DNA of 64,000 nt from Proteobacteria bacterium DTSAM18 (GTDB lineage Bacteria; Myxococcota_A; UBA796; GCA-2862545), in contig JARACJ010000003.1 in NCBI GenBank assembly GCA_028767165.1, positions 372,001 through 436,000 of the forward strand, written 5' to 3'. The notes beneath the pieces were generated by a model. The model searched no databases. It saw only the letters and a program-made list of their open reading frames with translations, and was not told where the DNA came from. This document shows positions 1 to 9,356 of the stretch, piece after piece; within the stretch, counting starts at the first letter, position 1, and every line of letters starts with the position of its first letter. Position numbers and translations under genes: made by a program.

Positions 1-1
1 C

Positions 2-343
2 GACACGGCCATGGAGGCCACGGTCTCCCTCGCCAATGACGTCATGCCCGCCATCCAGGCCTCCTGCGGCGGATGCCACAACCACACCAGCAGCGCCAAC
101 GCCGCCGCCGTGGCCAACGGTGCCTTCTTCTCCACCCCCGAGGATCTGCTCGCCCTCGTGGGCACCGAGATCGTCGCCGGTGACGCCGATGCCAGCCAGA
201 TCGTGGCCGTCTTCGCACAGGAGCAGGCGGTCGGTGCGGGCCCCACGCTGATGCCCCCGCCGGGCACCGGCGTGCCCGTCCTGTCCGCGGCCGCGCTGGA
301 CGCCGTGAAGACCTGGATCAACGAAGGCGCCCAGGACAACTGA
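2..343 (+). CDS. C-terminal part of a haem-binding (CxxCH) secreted protein, 5' end outside window
   Basis: The frame is open from the left edge, so the start lies outside the window; an internal ATG at 11 is unlikely to be the true start. The visible part carries one c-type haem motif, CGGCH (bases 65-79), then a stretch rich in Ala, Val and Pro with an MPPPGTG segment and a closing TWINEGAQDN. The MPP turn plus W-I-x-x-G-A ending is typical of the short cytochrome c-like domains found in planctomycete and myxobacterial secreted proteins. In that family the Met of the MPP turn is a usual axial haem ligand. Role is probably periplasmic or surface electron transfer, but the partner is unknown. 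The domain assignment is by motif only. Confidence 0.7.
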   Translation, partial: DTAMEATVSLANDVMPAIQASCGGCHNHTSSANAAAVANGAFFSTPEDLLALVGTEIVAGDADASQIVAVFAQEQAVGAGPTLMPPPGTGVPVLSAAALDAVKTWINEGAQDN

Positions 344-482
344 GGCGTCCGCCGGCCGCGTCCATGGGCGTGGCCGCGCCACGATGCCGCCGACGGCTCC
401 CCGGTCAGGCTCCCCACGTGTGGGGGTCCTGTCCGGGGCCACTTCCGGTTTCGTGGCCCGTGGTTCGGCCGATGCATCCACC

Positions 483-1394
483 ATGACTGCACGGCCCCTT
501 CCCCGCACGACCCGCATGTGGCGCTCCCTGGTGCGCCAGCGGAGCCGCCTGCTTCCAGCCCCCACGGCGCGGGTGGATGGCCAGACCGTCGTCATCACCG
601 GCGGCAACCGGGGCATCGGCTACCAGACGGCGCTCGGCCTGCTGCAGCTGGGCGCCGAGGTCGTGCTCGCCTGCCGCAACGAGCAGCAGGCCGAGCGAGC
701 CGCAGGGACGCTGCGTCAGCGGACCGGCGGCACCGTCCACACGCTCACCTGCGACCTCGCCGACCTGCCGTCCGTGGCCCAGGCCGCCGGCGAGATCAGC
801 CGCCGGTTTCCCACCGTCGACACCCTCATCTGCAACGCGGGCACCTGGGCGCGGGAGCCCCGGACCACCCCGCAAGGGCACGAGCTCATGTACGGCACCC
901 ACGTGCTCGGCCACGCCCTGCTCATCCAGCGCCTGCTGGACCTCGAGGTGCTCGTCCGAGGTGGCCGGGTGATCCTGGTGGGCGGGGAGCTGTACCAGCT
1001 CGCCACCGACTGCCCGGCGACGCCCCCCTACAAGGGGGCCATGGGCGCCTGGAGGGCCTACGCGGCGAGCAAGCTCGGCGTGATGTGGCTGCTCGCCGCC
1101 TACACCCCACGGCATCCCGGCCTGCGGTGGTTCGCCGTGCACCCGGGCACGGCCGCCACGGGCATCGGCAGCGCCTCGCGCCGAGCCGGTGGATGGGCGC
1201 GGTGGCTCACCCTGACCGCGGAGGAGGCGTCGAGGACCAGCCTGCGATGTGCCGTGCGAGGTGACCTCCCCACCGGATACCACCACAACACCCTCGGCCA
1301 CATGCGCCTCGCCAAGGACGACCCGGCCGCCGACATGGAGCGCGCACAGGACTTCCTCGACGAGGTCCTGCACCACATCAACCCGTACCGATGA
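483..1394 (+). CDS. Short-chain dehydrogenase/reductase, retinol-dehydrogenase-like
   Basis: An NAD(P)-dependent oxidoreductase of the classical SDR fold, 303 residues from the ATG at 483. The dinucleotide-binding motif TGGNRGIG lies near residue 40, the structural NAG motif about 75 residues later, and the catalytic pair is in YAASK. The order and spacing fit the retinol dehydrogenase/WWOX-like subgroup, whose substrates are often lipid-like alcohols or ketones; the substrate here cannot be read. The frame is open upstream to 384, but that extension is Ser/Arg/Pro-rich and unlike the family, so 483 was preferred (516 is also possible). No strong ribosome-binding site is visible. It is a single gene with no obvious partner. 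Confidence 0.8.
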   Translation: MTARPLPRTTRMWRSLVRQRSRLLPAPTARVDGQTVVITGGNRGIGYQTALGLLQLGAEVVLACRNEQQAERAAGTLRQRTGGTVHTLTCDLADLPSVAQAAGEISRRFPTVDTLICNAGTWAREPRTTPQGHELMYGTHVLGHALLIQRLLDLEVLVRGGRVILVGGELYQLATDCPATPPYKGAMGAWRAYAASKLGVMWLLAAYTPRHPGLRWFAVHPGTAATGIGSASRRAGGWARWLTLTAEEASRTSLRCAVRGDLPTGYHHNTLGHMRLAKDDPAADMERAQDFLDEVLHHINPYR

Positions 1395-1503
1395 GCATCG
1401 TCGGTGCCCGGCGCAAGGCGACAGGTCACGCCCACCAAGCAAGCTCAAGGAGCTTCCCGGCCTTTCGATGGACACAGGCACGCACGGACCACGAGGAGGC
1501 CCC

Positions 1504-2331
1504 ATGAAGCAAGCCCTGCTGCTCTCTCTGCTGCTGATCACCGCCTGTGACGACGACGAAGACGACATCGATGACGACGACGACGGTACCTCTCCCACCG
1601 ACGAGACCGACCCCACGGACTCCCAGCCGGTGGACGACGGCCCCTTCGACCTCACCTTCACAGGCACCATCGAGCCCCACATCGGCCAGGTGTTCCACGT
1701 GATCGTCATCGACAACGACGACGACAGCGAGGTCGTCAAGGACTCCATCATCGTGCCCAACGACGGCATGTTCTCCTTCATGTGGGAGGACATCCTCGAA
1801 GACGGCGGTGACTACCGCATCGACTACTTCGCCGACCACAACGACAACGGACAGTGCGATCCCACCCCGGACGACCACGCCTGGCGGTACGAGATCGGCA
1901 CCGTGAGCGGTGACGTGGTCTACGACTACCAGCACGACACCAACTTCACCGAGGTCTGCGACTCCTTCGACGGGTACTTCAACGATCCCCGCTACGACCT
2001 CACCTTCACCGGCAGCATCCCACCCCACGCGGGCCAGCTGTTCGGCGTGCGCGTGGTCCTCGTGAGCGACGGCAGCTTCGCGGCAGCCGACGCCATCACC
2101 GTTCCCGAAGGCGGCGCCTTCAGCTTCACCTGGCCCAACCTGTTGGTGCCCGGCGAGGAGTACCGCCTGGACTACTGGGCCGACTTCAACGAGAACGGCG
2201 TGTGCGACGCGCCGCCCACGGATCACGCGTGGCAGTACGCCCTCGGTGAGGCCAGCGAGGACGTCACGTTCGACTTCCAGCACGACACCAATTTCACCGA
2301 CGTGTGCGCGTCGTTCGCCGACGTGGACTGA
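1504..2331 (+). CDS. Lipoprotein with two tandem copies of an unknown domain
   Basis: A 275-residue predicted lipoprotein. The signal is very short (MKQALLLSLLLITAC) and ends in a lipobox; the mature N-terminus is an extreme run of Asp/Glu and Thr, a typical flexible linker. The rest is two copies of a domain of about 115 residues beginning (Y/F)DLTFTG. Both copies share Y-R-(I/L)-D-Y-(F/W)-A-D, a DxNxNGxCD segment that looks like a calcium-binding loop, D-H-A-W, and a closing Q-H-D-T-N-F-T-(E/D)-V-C. One Cys pair per repeat may form a disulfide. A strong GAGGAGG site just before the ATG fixes this start over upstream ones. Function is unknown; probably anchored in the outer membrane. Confidence 0.8.
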   Translation: MKQALLLSLLLITACDDDEDDIDDDDDGTSPTDETDPTDSQPVDDGPFDLTFTGTIEPHIGQVFHVIVIDNDDDSEVVKDSIIVPNDGMFSFMWEDILEDGGDYRIDYFADHNDNGQCDPTPDDHAWRYEIGTVSGDVVYDYQHDTNFTEVCDSFDGYFNDPRYDLTFTGSIPPHAGQLFGVRVVLVSDGSFAAADAITVPEGGAFSFTWPNLLVPGEEYRLDYWADFNENGVCDAPPTDHAWQYALGEASEDVTFDFQHDTNFTDVCASFADVD

Positions 2332-2422
2332 GCCGGGAGCGGCGGCAGGGCCAGACGTCGGGCCTTGCCGCCAGATCCAGCATCCATCGTGAGGCAGGCA
2401 ACCGGGAGGGATCGGAGGCACC

Positions 2423-3139
2423 ATGCAGATCGAAGGGAAGAACGTCCTCGTCACGGGCGCGAGCCGGGGCCTCGGTGCCGCGCTCGTGTCCGCCGCGCTC
2501 GAGGAGGGCGCGGCGAAGGTGTACGCCACCGCCCGCAACCCCGACGACCTGCCCCACCAGGATGACCCCCGGGTGGTCCCGCTGCGGCTCGACATCACCG
2601 ATCCGGACCAGATCCGCGCCGCGGCCGAACAGGCGCCCGACGTCGACCTGCTCATCAACAATGCAGGCCAGCTCGAGGGCCACGACCTCCTCGACGACAC
2701 GCTGCATGCCCACCGGGCGGCCATGGAGACCAACTACTTCGGGCCGCTGATGGTGACCCGGGCGTTCGCCCCCATCCTGAAGCAGCGCCCGGAAGCCGGC
2801 ATCGTCAACATCCTGGCGTTGCTGTCCCTGGGCAACATGCGGGCGAAGGGGGGCTACTGCGCGAGCAAGGCGGCGGCCTGGTCGCTCACCTCGGGCCTGA
2901 GGGCCCTGCTCGCCGGCGACGACATCGGCGTGTTCAGCGTGTTCCCCGGGGCGATGGACACGGCCATGATGGAAGGCTCGAAGGTGAAGAAGACCCCGCC
3001 CGAAGAGGTTGCGCACCAGATCCTCGCGGGCGTACGGGCGGACCGGGAGGACATCGCCCCCGACCCGATGTCCCAGAAGCTGCTCCCGATGTTCGCGCAG
3101 GACCCCAAGGGCTTCGAGCGCATGGTGGCGAAGTGGTGA
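2423..3139 (+). CDS. Short-chain dehydrogenase/reductase (classical SDR)
   Basis: A 238-residue NAD(P)-dependent dehydrogenase. It begins with the nucleotide-binding motif TGASRGLG (residues about 10-17), has NNAG near residue 78, and the active-site Tyr and Lys in YCASK. Length and motif order are standard for classical SDRs acting on hydroxy or keto substrates; the substrate cannot be told. The start is supported by GGAGG-like sequence 6-10 bases upstream. It is a separate gene from the SDR at 483 and only distantly like it. The gap of 90 bases to the lipoprotein upstream argues against tight coupling. Confidence 0.85.
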   Translation: MQIEGKNVLVTGASRGLGAALVSAALEEGAAKVYATARNPDDLPHQDDPRVVPLRLDITDPDQIRAAAEQAPDVDLLINNAGQLEGHDLLDDTLHAHRAAMETNYFGPLMVTRAFAPILKQRPEAGIVNILALLSLGNMRAKGGYCASKAAAWSLTSGLRALLAGDDIGVFSVFPGAMDTAMMEGSKVKKTPPEEVAHQILAGVRADREDIAPDPMSQKLLPMFAQDPKGFERMVAKW

Positions 3140-3211
3140 TGCCGGGAAGCTGATAGGCTCCTCGAAGCACGCCCACGGCGGAGACGGTCCGCCTCGCACA
3201 GGAGCCACCTC

Positions 3212-4096
3212 GTGGGGCACGACCACCACCATCACCACGACCACGCCGGCGGGCGCATCGGCGTCGCGTTCCTGCTGAACGTGGTGTTCACGCTCATCGA
3301 GTTCGTGGGGGCCTGGTACACCGGCTCCACCGCCATCGCCGCCGACGCCCTGCACGATCTGGGCGACAGCCTCAGCCTCGGGTTCGCCTGGGGCATGCAG
3401 CGGATGGCCGGCCGTCGCCCCACCGAGGCCTACACCTACGGCTTCCGCCGCCTGTCCCTTCTCGGCGCCCTCGTGAACGCCATCGTGCTGCTGGTGGGCG
3501 GCGCCATCGTGCTCCGGGAGACCGTGCCCCGCCTGTGGAACCCGGTGCAGCCGGACGCCACGGGCATGCTGGTGCTCGCGATCCTCGGCGTGCTGGTCAA
3601 CGGTGCCGCGGTCCTGCGGGTACGCCACGGCACCAGCCTCAACGAACGGGTGGTCACCTGGCACCTTCTGGAGGACGTCCTGGGCTGGGTGGCCGTGCTC
3701 ATCGTCAGCATCGTGATGATGTTCGTCGACGTGCCCGTCCTCGATCCGCTCCTGAGCATCGGCATCACCCTGTGGGTGGCCTGGAACGCCGCCCGCAACC
3801 TCCGGAAGACCCTCGACGTGTTCCTGCAGCGCGTGCCCGAGGACGTCGACGTGAGCGCCCTGCACACCACGGCCACCGGCTTCGACGGCGTCCGGGCCCT
3901 GCGCCACGTGCACGTGTGGTCCCAGGAGGGCGAGCACCACGTGCTCACCGGGCAGCTGCTGATCGACGACATGCCGCTGCAGCAGGCCCTCGACCTGCGC
4001 AACGAGGTCCGCCGCGCGCTGCAGGCACGCGGCATGGATCACGTCACGCTGGAGCTGTGCATCCAGGAGGACGGAGAGGGCTCCACCTGCCGCTGA
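3212..4096 (+). CDS. Cation diffusion facilitator (Zn2+/Co2+/Cd2+ exporter, CzcD-like)
   Basis: A 294-residue inner-membrane metal/proton antiporter of the CDF family. The GTG start is followed at once by a metal-binding tail HDHHHHHDH. Six hydrophobic helices follow. The second contains ADALHDLGDS and the fifth contains HLLEDVLGW, which supply the His and Asp residues that form the transport site in this family. The C-terminal 80 residues (about 215-294) form the cytoplasmic ferredoxin-like domain, with HVHVWS as its conserved signature. The His tail and the HxxxD pairs favour zinc as substrate. A purine-rich CAGGAG lies about 8 bases before the GTG. It ends 4 bases from the end of the opposing methyltransferase gene. 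Confidence 0.92.
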   Translation: MGHDHHHHHDHAGGRIGVAFLLNVVFTLIEFVGAWYTGSTAIAADALHDLGDSLSLGFAWGMQRMAGRRPTEAYTYGFRRLSLLGALVNAIVLLVGGAIVLRETVPRLWNPVQPDATGMLVLAILGVLVNGAAVLRVRHGTSLNERVVTWHLLEDVLGWVAVLIVSIVMMFVDVPVLDPLLSIGITLWVAWNAARNLRKTLDVFLQRVPEDVDVSALHTTATGFDGVRALRHVHVWSQEGEHHVLTGQLLIDDMPLQQALDLRNEVRRALQARGMDHVTLELCIQEDGEGSTCR

Positions 4097-4100
4097 GGGC

Positions 4101-5147
4101 TCAGGCCCTGGCCAGCTCCCACACCTCGACCTTCTCGCGGGTCTTGCGCTTGTTGCCCTGGGCATCCCGACCGGGCTTCACCCGGCGCTGCATCTTCTGC
4201 ACGAGCTGCAGGCGCCCCTTGCGCAGCTCGGCCTCGATGGGGTGCTCCTCGCCGGGCTGCAGCAGCTCGATCACGTTGGAGAACACCAGCACGATGCGGC
4301 CACCGGGCGCCAGGCTGTCGCAGGCCTGGTCGAAGAAGCGCTGGAACAGCGATCCCTCGTAGTGCAGGGCCCGGTTGAGCAGGTCGTCGACCCGGCCGCG
4401 GGTCCAGGGCGGGTTGAAGACCACGAGATCGGCAGGGCGATCGTCGTCGCCGAGCAGGTCGCCGTGGACGAGGTCGATGGGCGGCCGCTGCTCGAAGCCC
4501 TCGAGCTCCCGGCGGACGCTCTCGATGGCGTTCGGGTTCGTGTCGGTGGACAGCACGCTGGCGAAGCCCGCGCGGGCGAGCATGAAGCCGATCACGCCGC
4601 TGCCGGTGCCCACGTCGACCGCGTGCACCCGGCGTCCGTGGTACTGGCTCAGCCAGGTGGCGAACAGCTCGAGGTGGGTGGTGCGGCTGGGGGTGTAGGT
4701 GCCGTAGAACGGGTGCAGCCGCCGGCCGATGACCGCCATGGGCACGCCCACCTTGTAGCGGTTCCAGGCCTGGTTGAGCTCCTGCACCGCCACCAGGGGC
4801 AGCGCGAAGCGACGCATGCCCGGGTACAGCTCCTTCAGGAAGCCGACGAACGGACCGGTCTGCAGGGCGAGACCGTGATCCTCGATGGGTACGAGCAGCC
4901 GTCGGGCGGCCTGGCGCCAGGCGCGCTGGAAGCGCTGGCGGGCGTCGTAGGGGGCGTCGGCCGCCGGAGGATCCATCTGGCGGCGGAGCGCCTCGAGGAT
5001 CTCGACGCCGGTGCGGTAGTGATCGGTGACCAGCAGCACGTCGCCCTCTTCGAGGCGCTCTGCGGCCCGGTCGGCCGAGCGGGTGGCATCCACCGGCACG
5101 GCGCGGGGGCTGAGGAGGGGCTTGGGACGGTGCAAGGTGCTGTTCAT
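4101..5147 (-). CDS. Class I SAM-dependent methyltransferase with NPPW motif
   Basis: A 348-residue methyltransferase. The SAM-binding loop is DVGTGSG (about residue 177) and motif IV is VVFNPPW (about residue 240). An (N/D)PPx motif is the mark of enzymes that methylate amide or exocyclic nitrogen, such as PrmC/HemK, RlmG or TrmN6. The N-terminal 150 residues are a separate helical region of unknown role; the C-terminus is Lys/Arg-rich, which would suit binding RNA or ribosomes. The target cannot be named from sequence. It converges on the CDF exporter, their stops being 4 bases apart, and is divergent from the esterase at 5249. Confidence 0.82.
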   Translation of the reverse strand: MNSTLHRPKPLLSPRAVPVDATRSADRAAERLEEGDVLLVTDHYRTGVEILEALRRQMDPPAADAPYDARQRFQRAWRQAARRLLVPIEDHGLALQTGPFVGFLKELYPGMRRFALPLVAVQELNQAWNRYKVGVPMAVIGRRLHPFYGTYTPSRTTHLELFATWLSQYHGRRVHAVDVGTGSGVIGFMLARAGFASVLSTDTNPNAIESVRRELEGFEQRPPIDLVHGDLLGDDDRPADLVVFNPPWTRGRVDDLLNRALHYEGSLFQRFFDQACDSLAPGGRIVLVFSNVIELLQPGEEHPIEAELRKGRLQLVQKMQRRVKPGRDAQGNKRKTREKVEVWELARA

Positions 5148-5248
5148 GGGACGCCGGGGGTGGAGTTGGCCGCTCCCTACCCTGCCCTGCCCGCGCGGGC
5201 ACCCCTGGCCGCGGGTTAGACCACGCCCACAACCTCCCGGAGGCCCCC

Positions 5249-5896
5249 ATGTCCTTGCCCCACCTCACCGTCGGTCCCACCGGTCCGGCCGATGCCCTCG
5301 TCGTCTGGCTGCACGGCCTCGGCGCCTCCGGCCACGACTTCGAGCCCCTCGTGCCCCACCTGGGCCTGCCGGACGTCCGCTTCGTGTTCCCCCACGCGCC
5401 CATGCGGCCCGTGACCGTCAACGGCGGCTACGTGATGCCCTCCTGGTACGACATCAAGTTCCTCGGGGCGGGCGACGGCCGGGAGGACGTGGCCCAGCTG
5501 CAGCAGAGCGCCGACGCGGTGGAGGCCCTGATCGCCGAGCACGTGGCCGCCGGCGTCCCGGAGGATCGGGTGATCATCGCCGGCTTCTCCCAGGGCGGCG
5601 CCGTCACGATGGAGCTGCTCACCCGCCGCGCGCGCCGCTTCCGGGGCGGACTCGTCATGTCGTCGTACCTGGTCGGCCACCCCGGCGACTGGTCGTCCGC
5701 GAACGAGGACACCCCGGTGTGGTTCGCCCACGGCCGCCGCGACGACGTGGTGCCCCTCAGCCGAGGCCGTGCCGCCCACGACGCCTGGGCCACGAGCGGC
5801 CGCCCCGCCGCGTGGTCCGACTACCCCATGGGCCATGAACTGTGCGGGCCCCAGGTGGCGGATCTGCGGGGCGTGCTGCACGGGTGGCTTGGCTGA
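5249..5896 (+). CDS. Alpha/beta-hydrolase carboxylesterase (phospholipase/carboxylesterase family)
   Basis: A cytoplasmic serine hydrolase of 215 residues, the usual length for the small carboxylesterase / acyl-protein thioesterase family. The oxyanion strand reads VVWLHGLGASG, the nucleophile elbow is GFSQGG (Ser near residue 113), the acid is in HGRRDDVVP and the catalytic His is in YPMGHELC. All three catalytic residues are present. Substrates in this family are short-chain esters, lysophospholipids or thioesters. A GGAGG site precedes the ATG by 6 bases. No signal peptide. It stands alone between the divergent methyltransferase and the KAP ATPase. Confidence 0.9.
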   Translation: MSLPHLTVGPTGPADALVVWLHGLGASGHDFEPLVPHLGLPDVRFVFPHAPMRPVTVNGGYVMPSWYDIKFLGAGDGREDVAQLQQSADAVEALIAEHVAAGVPEDRVIIAGFSQGGAVTMELLTRRARRFRGGLVMSSYLVGHPGDWSSANEDTPVWFAHGRRDDVVPLSRGRAAHDAWATSGRPAAWSDYPMGHELCGPQVADLRGVLHGWLG

Positions 5897-6005
5897 GGTT
5901 GTGGGAGCACCCCCGATCATCGCGTGGGTGCGTGGTGTTGCCCATCTGAGCGCCGGTGCACGCTGATAAGCTGCCCCTCCACCGACGACGTGGGGAGCAG
6001 GCCAC

Positions 6006-9000
6006 ATGACGCAGAGCAAACACCCGAGCACGTACGAAGGGCCTGCGCGGCCACGGGGAAAGACAGGGTCACGGGGCGGAAAGCATCCCCTCGAGATCCC
6101 GAAGGCGCCCCTGTCGCTGTTCCGGCAACGCGTTCCTTACGCGCTCGTGGCATCCACGGGAATGGGCGGCCTCGAAGCACAGCTCGGCCACGGCGCCTCC
6201 GAGCTGCTGCTCGCCCAGTCGCCCAACCGCTTCCAGTCACTGGTGGCGGGGTTCCTCGATCAGCTCGAGGGCTGGACGTCGCGACGGTTGTCCGCATCTG
6301 CATTCGAGGCCACGAGTCCCGACAACCTGCGGTTCCTCGTCCTCGCCGCCCACTGGCCGGCCGCAGACAGACGTCGCGTCACGCGGATCCTGACACCGTG
6401 GCTCGAAGAGGACGGCTCGCGCTTCGCCGGCGTGTGGCTGCTGACGACGGGCAGCGTGGAGCCCCTCACAGGCAGCTTCCTGCCCGAGGACATCGGACGC
6501 TGGCCCCACGGAACGTTCACCGTCACGTCGGGCGCGGTGACGGAGACCCTGCTCGCCGCTGTCCTGCCCGATGTGTACGTCGATCTCTCGCCCCCCGACG
6601 CGGCGCGGGCGGTGATGAAGGATCGCCTCATGCGCCTGCGGTCACGCCTGCACGACCTGCCCCCCGGATGGCCGGCCGCATTCCGCGACCGCATCGAGGC
6701 CTGGCACCACCACCATTCGGCCCCGGTCGCCCCCGCCCCGCTCACCAACGACCTGCAGCACAGCGCGCCCACCGGCCGCATGCAGCGGGAGCTGGACGCC
6801 CTCGCCCAGCTCATGATCGCCCGGCACAACCCCCCACCCCTGGCCATCGGGCTGTTCGGCGACTGGGGCTCGGGCAAGTCCTACTACATGCACCAGCTGC
6901 GGCAGCGGGCCCGGCACTTCCAGGCCCAGGCCCACGCCGCCCGAACCCGAGGGCAGGCGGCCCCCTGGCACGAGCACGTGGTCCACATCGAGTTCAACGC
7001 CTGGCACTACATGGACACGGAGCTGTGGCCCAACCTCGTCGGCCACATCTTCGAGACCCTGGCCCAGCGGGTGGCGCCCGAGGAGAGCCGGGCGTCCGCG
7101 CAACAGAAGCTCGCGGAGGTGCTCGCCTCGACACGACCCGCCGTGCAGGCGGCTCGGCAGGCGCAGAAGGCCCAGGACGAGGTGGTGAACGCAGCCGAAC
7201 AGGCGGTGACCGACGCCGAAGGGCTCGTCGAGGCCGCCGAGGCGCGCCACACGAAGGCAGAGAAGCGACGCCTCGAGCGCATGAAGACCCTGACCGGCCT
7301 GTCGGTACGGCTCGTCGGGCAGCTCGCGCAGGATCTCCGCGCGCGGCTCCCCGACCGGCTGTCTGACGACTTCCACCGCCTGTACCCCGAGTTGGGCGAA
7401 CTGCAGAGCCGGACCGTCCGCGAGGTGGAGGGCCTCCTGAAGGACGCCCGCCTGCAGGTGCACACGGGCCGCGCCCTGTGGACCACGGCCTTGTCCACCC
7501 AGGTGGGCGGCTGGTTCCCCACCTTGTTCGCCCTGGTGCTCGCCGGTGTCGCGGTGGTGGGCATCCCCCACCTGCTGTCCCTGTGGCCCGCACTCCTGCA
7601 GCACGAGGGCGTGGCCTCCATCGTCCATCAGGTGGGTGTCCTGCTGACCGGGTTCACCGGACTCCTCGCGGCGGTGAGGAGCCGCATGGCGCAGGCCCAG
7701 ACGTTCCTGGAAGCCCGCCGGCGCGAACTGGAGCAGCTCACCGCATGGGTCGAGCGGGCCCGGAGCCAGCAGTCCCAGGAGGAGGCACGGGCGCAGGCCG
7801 ACCTCGCCGCGCAGATCGCCAGCGCCGGCAAGGCCCGGGACGATCTCGCACGCGCGAGGGCGGAGCTCGCGACGCGACAGCAGGCCCTGGCCCAAGCCGA
7901 GCAGGCCCGGACCTCCACGATCGACGCCCTCGGCGCCGCCAGCCACGGCCAGCAGCTGATCCGCTTCCTGCTGACCCAGGAGGAGGCCGGCACCTACCGC
8001 TCACGCCAGGGCTTCCTGGCCACGGTGCGCAGGGATCTGGACGCCCTGTCCCGGTTCTTCGTCCCCCACGCCCAACAGGAGGAGATCGAGCCGGAGGTGT
8101 GGGCGTCCCTGAGCGACGACGAGCGGGCGGAGCTCGAGGCGGTGCTGCAGACCATCCCAGAAGAGCAGGCCATCCACCGGATCGTGCTGTACATCGACGA
8201 CCTCGATCGCTGTCCGCCGGAGCGGGTGGTCGACGTCCTGCAGGCCGTCCACCTGCTGTTGGCCTTCCCGCTGTTCGTGGTGGTCGTCGGCGTGGACACC
8301 CGGTGGCTCCTGCGCAGCCTGGAGGTCCACCACAAGGACCTGCTGCTCACGGAGGCTCAGCCCGACCGGGCGGCAACGCCCCAGGACTACCTCGAGAAGA
8401 TCTTCCAGATCCCGGTGCGTCTGCAGCGACTGGATGCGGACGCCTTCGGACGGATGGTCGACCACCTGCTCCAGGCCCAGGAGACCGCCCAGGACGGGAC
8501 GCCGGCCTTCGATCGTCCCGGGTCTTCACGGGAGGTGCCCGTGCCCTCCGCCGGGGGTTCGGCTCCGCACACGCAGGATGGCGTACCCGCCGCGACCGCG
8601 GCACAGCAGCTCCCCTTCTTCGAAGCGCAGACGAGCAGGCAGGACCTCGTCCTCGCCCGCAGGGCCCTGGCCATCTCCTCACAGGAGCAGACGCTCATCA
8701 AGAAGCTGCACCCGCTCATCCGTACGCCCCGACTGACGAAGCGCTTCGTCAACGTCTACCGCCTCATCCGGGTGATCCGGCTCGCGGCCGCCGACCTGTC
8801 CACCGCCCGCGCGGCCGAGGAGGAGCCCCTGGCGTTCCACGGCGCCGTCCTGCAGCTGCTCGCGCTGCAGCTGGGGCAGCCCGCGATCGCTGCGACGGTG
8901 GCCCGGGAGCTGCGGCGTGAGGATCAGGTGACCTGGTGGGATGTGCTCGAAGGACTGCAGCCGCGGGTGGATCTCGTGTTCAGCCGGACATTGGATCCCG

Positions 9001-9353
9001 GGGATGGCTGGGATCCGGTGCGGAACCCAGATCTGCACATCGAGAGGGCGGTTGCCCTGAATGATCCACGCGTCCACTTCCCCATCTACGGTGACCCGAT
9101 CATCGCCCGTTCCGGATCCGACATGGATGAATTCGTCGATGTCCGCATGCTGGGCCCCATCAGCAACGAACACGGCGACGTGCTGGCCCGTGAGCAAACA
9201 GCAACCTGGCGCACGGTCCTGTCCACTCTCGGCGGCCTGTTCGAGGTCGACGAGGACGACCGCATCACCGACAACCCCCACGGCATCCCCGAAGACGCCG
9301 ACGCCTACCTGCACGCCCTCGACATCGTGGAGCGCTACGGCCGCTACCACTGA
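6006..9353 (+). CDS. KAP-family membrane P-loop ATPase
   Basis: A 1115-residue protein of the KAP (Kidins220/PifA) NTPase family. Walker A is GDWGSGKS at residues 285-292, followed by an FNAWHY signature typical of the family. Between Walker A and Walker B lie a long coiled coil (about 360-420), two membrane helices (about 503-530 and 543-558) and a second coiled coil; such an insertion anchors KAP domains to the inner membrane. Walker B with the Asp pair, IVLYIDDLDRC, is at 726-736, followed by a conserved VVVVGVDTRWL. The first 250 residues are a domain that was not recognised. A GGGGAG site precedes the ATG. Some KAP proteins take part in phage exclusion, others in membrane-complex assembly; nothing here decides. 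It ends 3 bases from the opposing gene. Confidence 0.88.
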   Translation: MTQSKHPSTYEGPARPRGKTGSRGGKHPLEIPKAPLSLFRQRVPYALVASTGMGGLEAQLGHGASELLLAQSPNRFQSLVAGFLDQLEGWTSRRLSASAFEATSPDNLRFLVLAAHWPAADRRRVTRILTPWLEEDGSRFAGVWLLTTGSVEPLTGSFLPEDIGRWPHGTFTVTSGAVTETLLAAVLPDVYVDLSPPDAARAVMKDRLMRLRSRLHDLPPGWPAAFRDRIEAWHHHHSAPVAPAPLTNDLQHSAPTGRMQRELDALAQLMIARHNPPPLAIGLFGDWGSGKSYYMHQLRQRARHFQAQAHAARTRGQAAPWHEHVVHIEFNAWHYMDTELWPNLVGHIFETLAQRVAPEESRASAQQKLAEVLASTRPAVQAARQAQKAQDEVVNAAEQAVTDAEGLVEAAEARHTKAEKRRLERMKTLTGLSVRLVGQLAQDLRARLPDRLSDDFHRLYPELGELQSRTVREVEGLLKDARLQVHTGRALWTTALSTQVGGWFPTLFALVLAGVAVVGIPHLLSLWPALLQHEGVASIVHQVGVLLTGFTGLLAAVRSRMAQAQTFLEARRRELEQLTAWVERARSQQSQEEARAQADLAAQIASAGKARDDLARARAELATRQQALAQAEQARTSTIDALGAASHGQQLIRFLLTQEEAGTYRSRQGFLATVRRDLDALSRFFVPHAQQEEIEPEVWASLSDDERAELEAVLQTIPEEQAIHRIVLYIDDLDRCPPERVVDVLQAVHLLLAFPLFVVVVGVDTRWLLRSLEVHHKDLLLTEAQPDRAATPQDYLEKIFQIPVRLQRLDADAFGRMVDHLLQAQETAQDGTPAFDRPGSSREVPVPSAGGSAPHTQDGVPAATAAQQLPFFEAQTSRQDLVLARRALAISSQEQTLIKKLHPLIRTPRLTKRFVNVYRLIRVIRLAAADLSTARAAEEEPLAFHGAVLQLLALQLGQPAIAATVARELRREDQVTWWDVLEGLQPRVDLVFSRTLDPGDGWDPVRNPDLHIERAVALNDPRVHFPIYGDPIIARSGSDMDEFVDVRMLGPISNEHGDVLAREQTATWRTVLSTLGGLFEVDEDDRITDNPHGIPEDADAYLHALDIVERYGRYH

Positions 9354-9356
9354 GGC

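Noticed and set aside
384-482. Longer N-terminus of the first SDR
   Set aside because: The extra residues are Ser/Arg/Pro-rich and absent from the family; no ribosome-binding site supports it.
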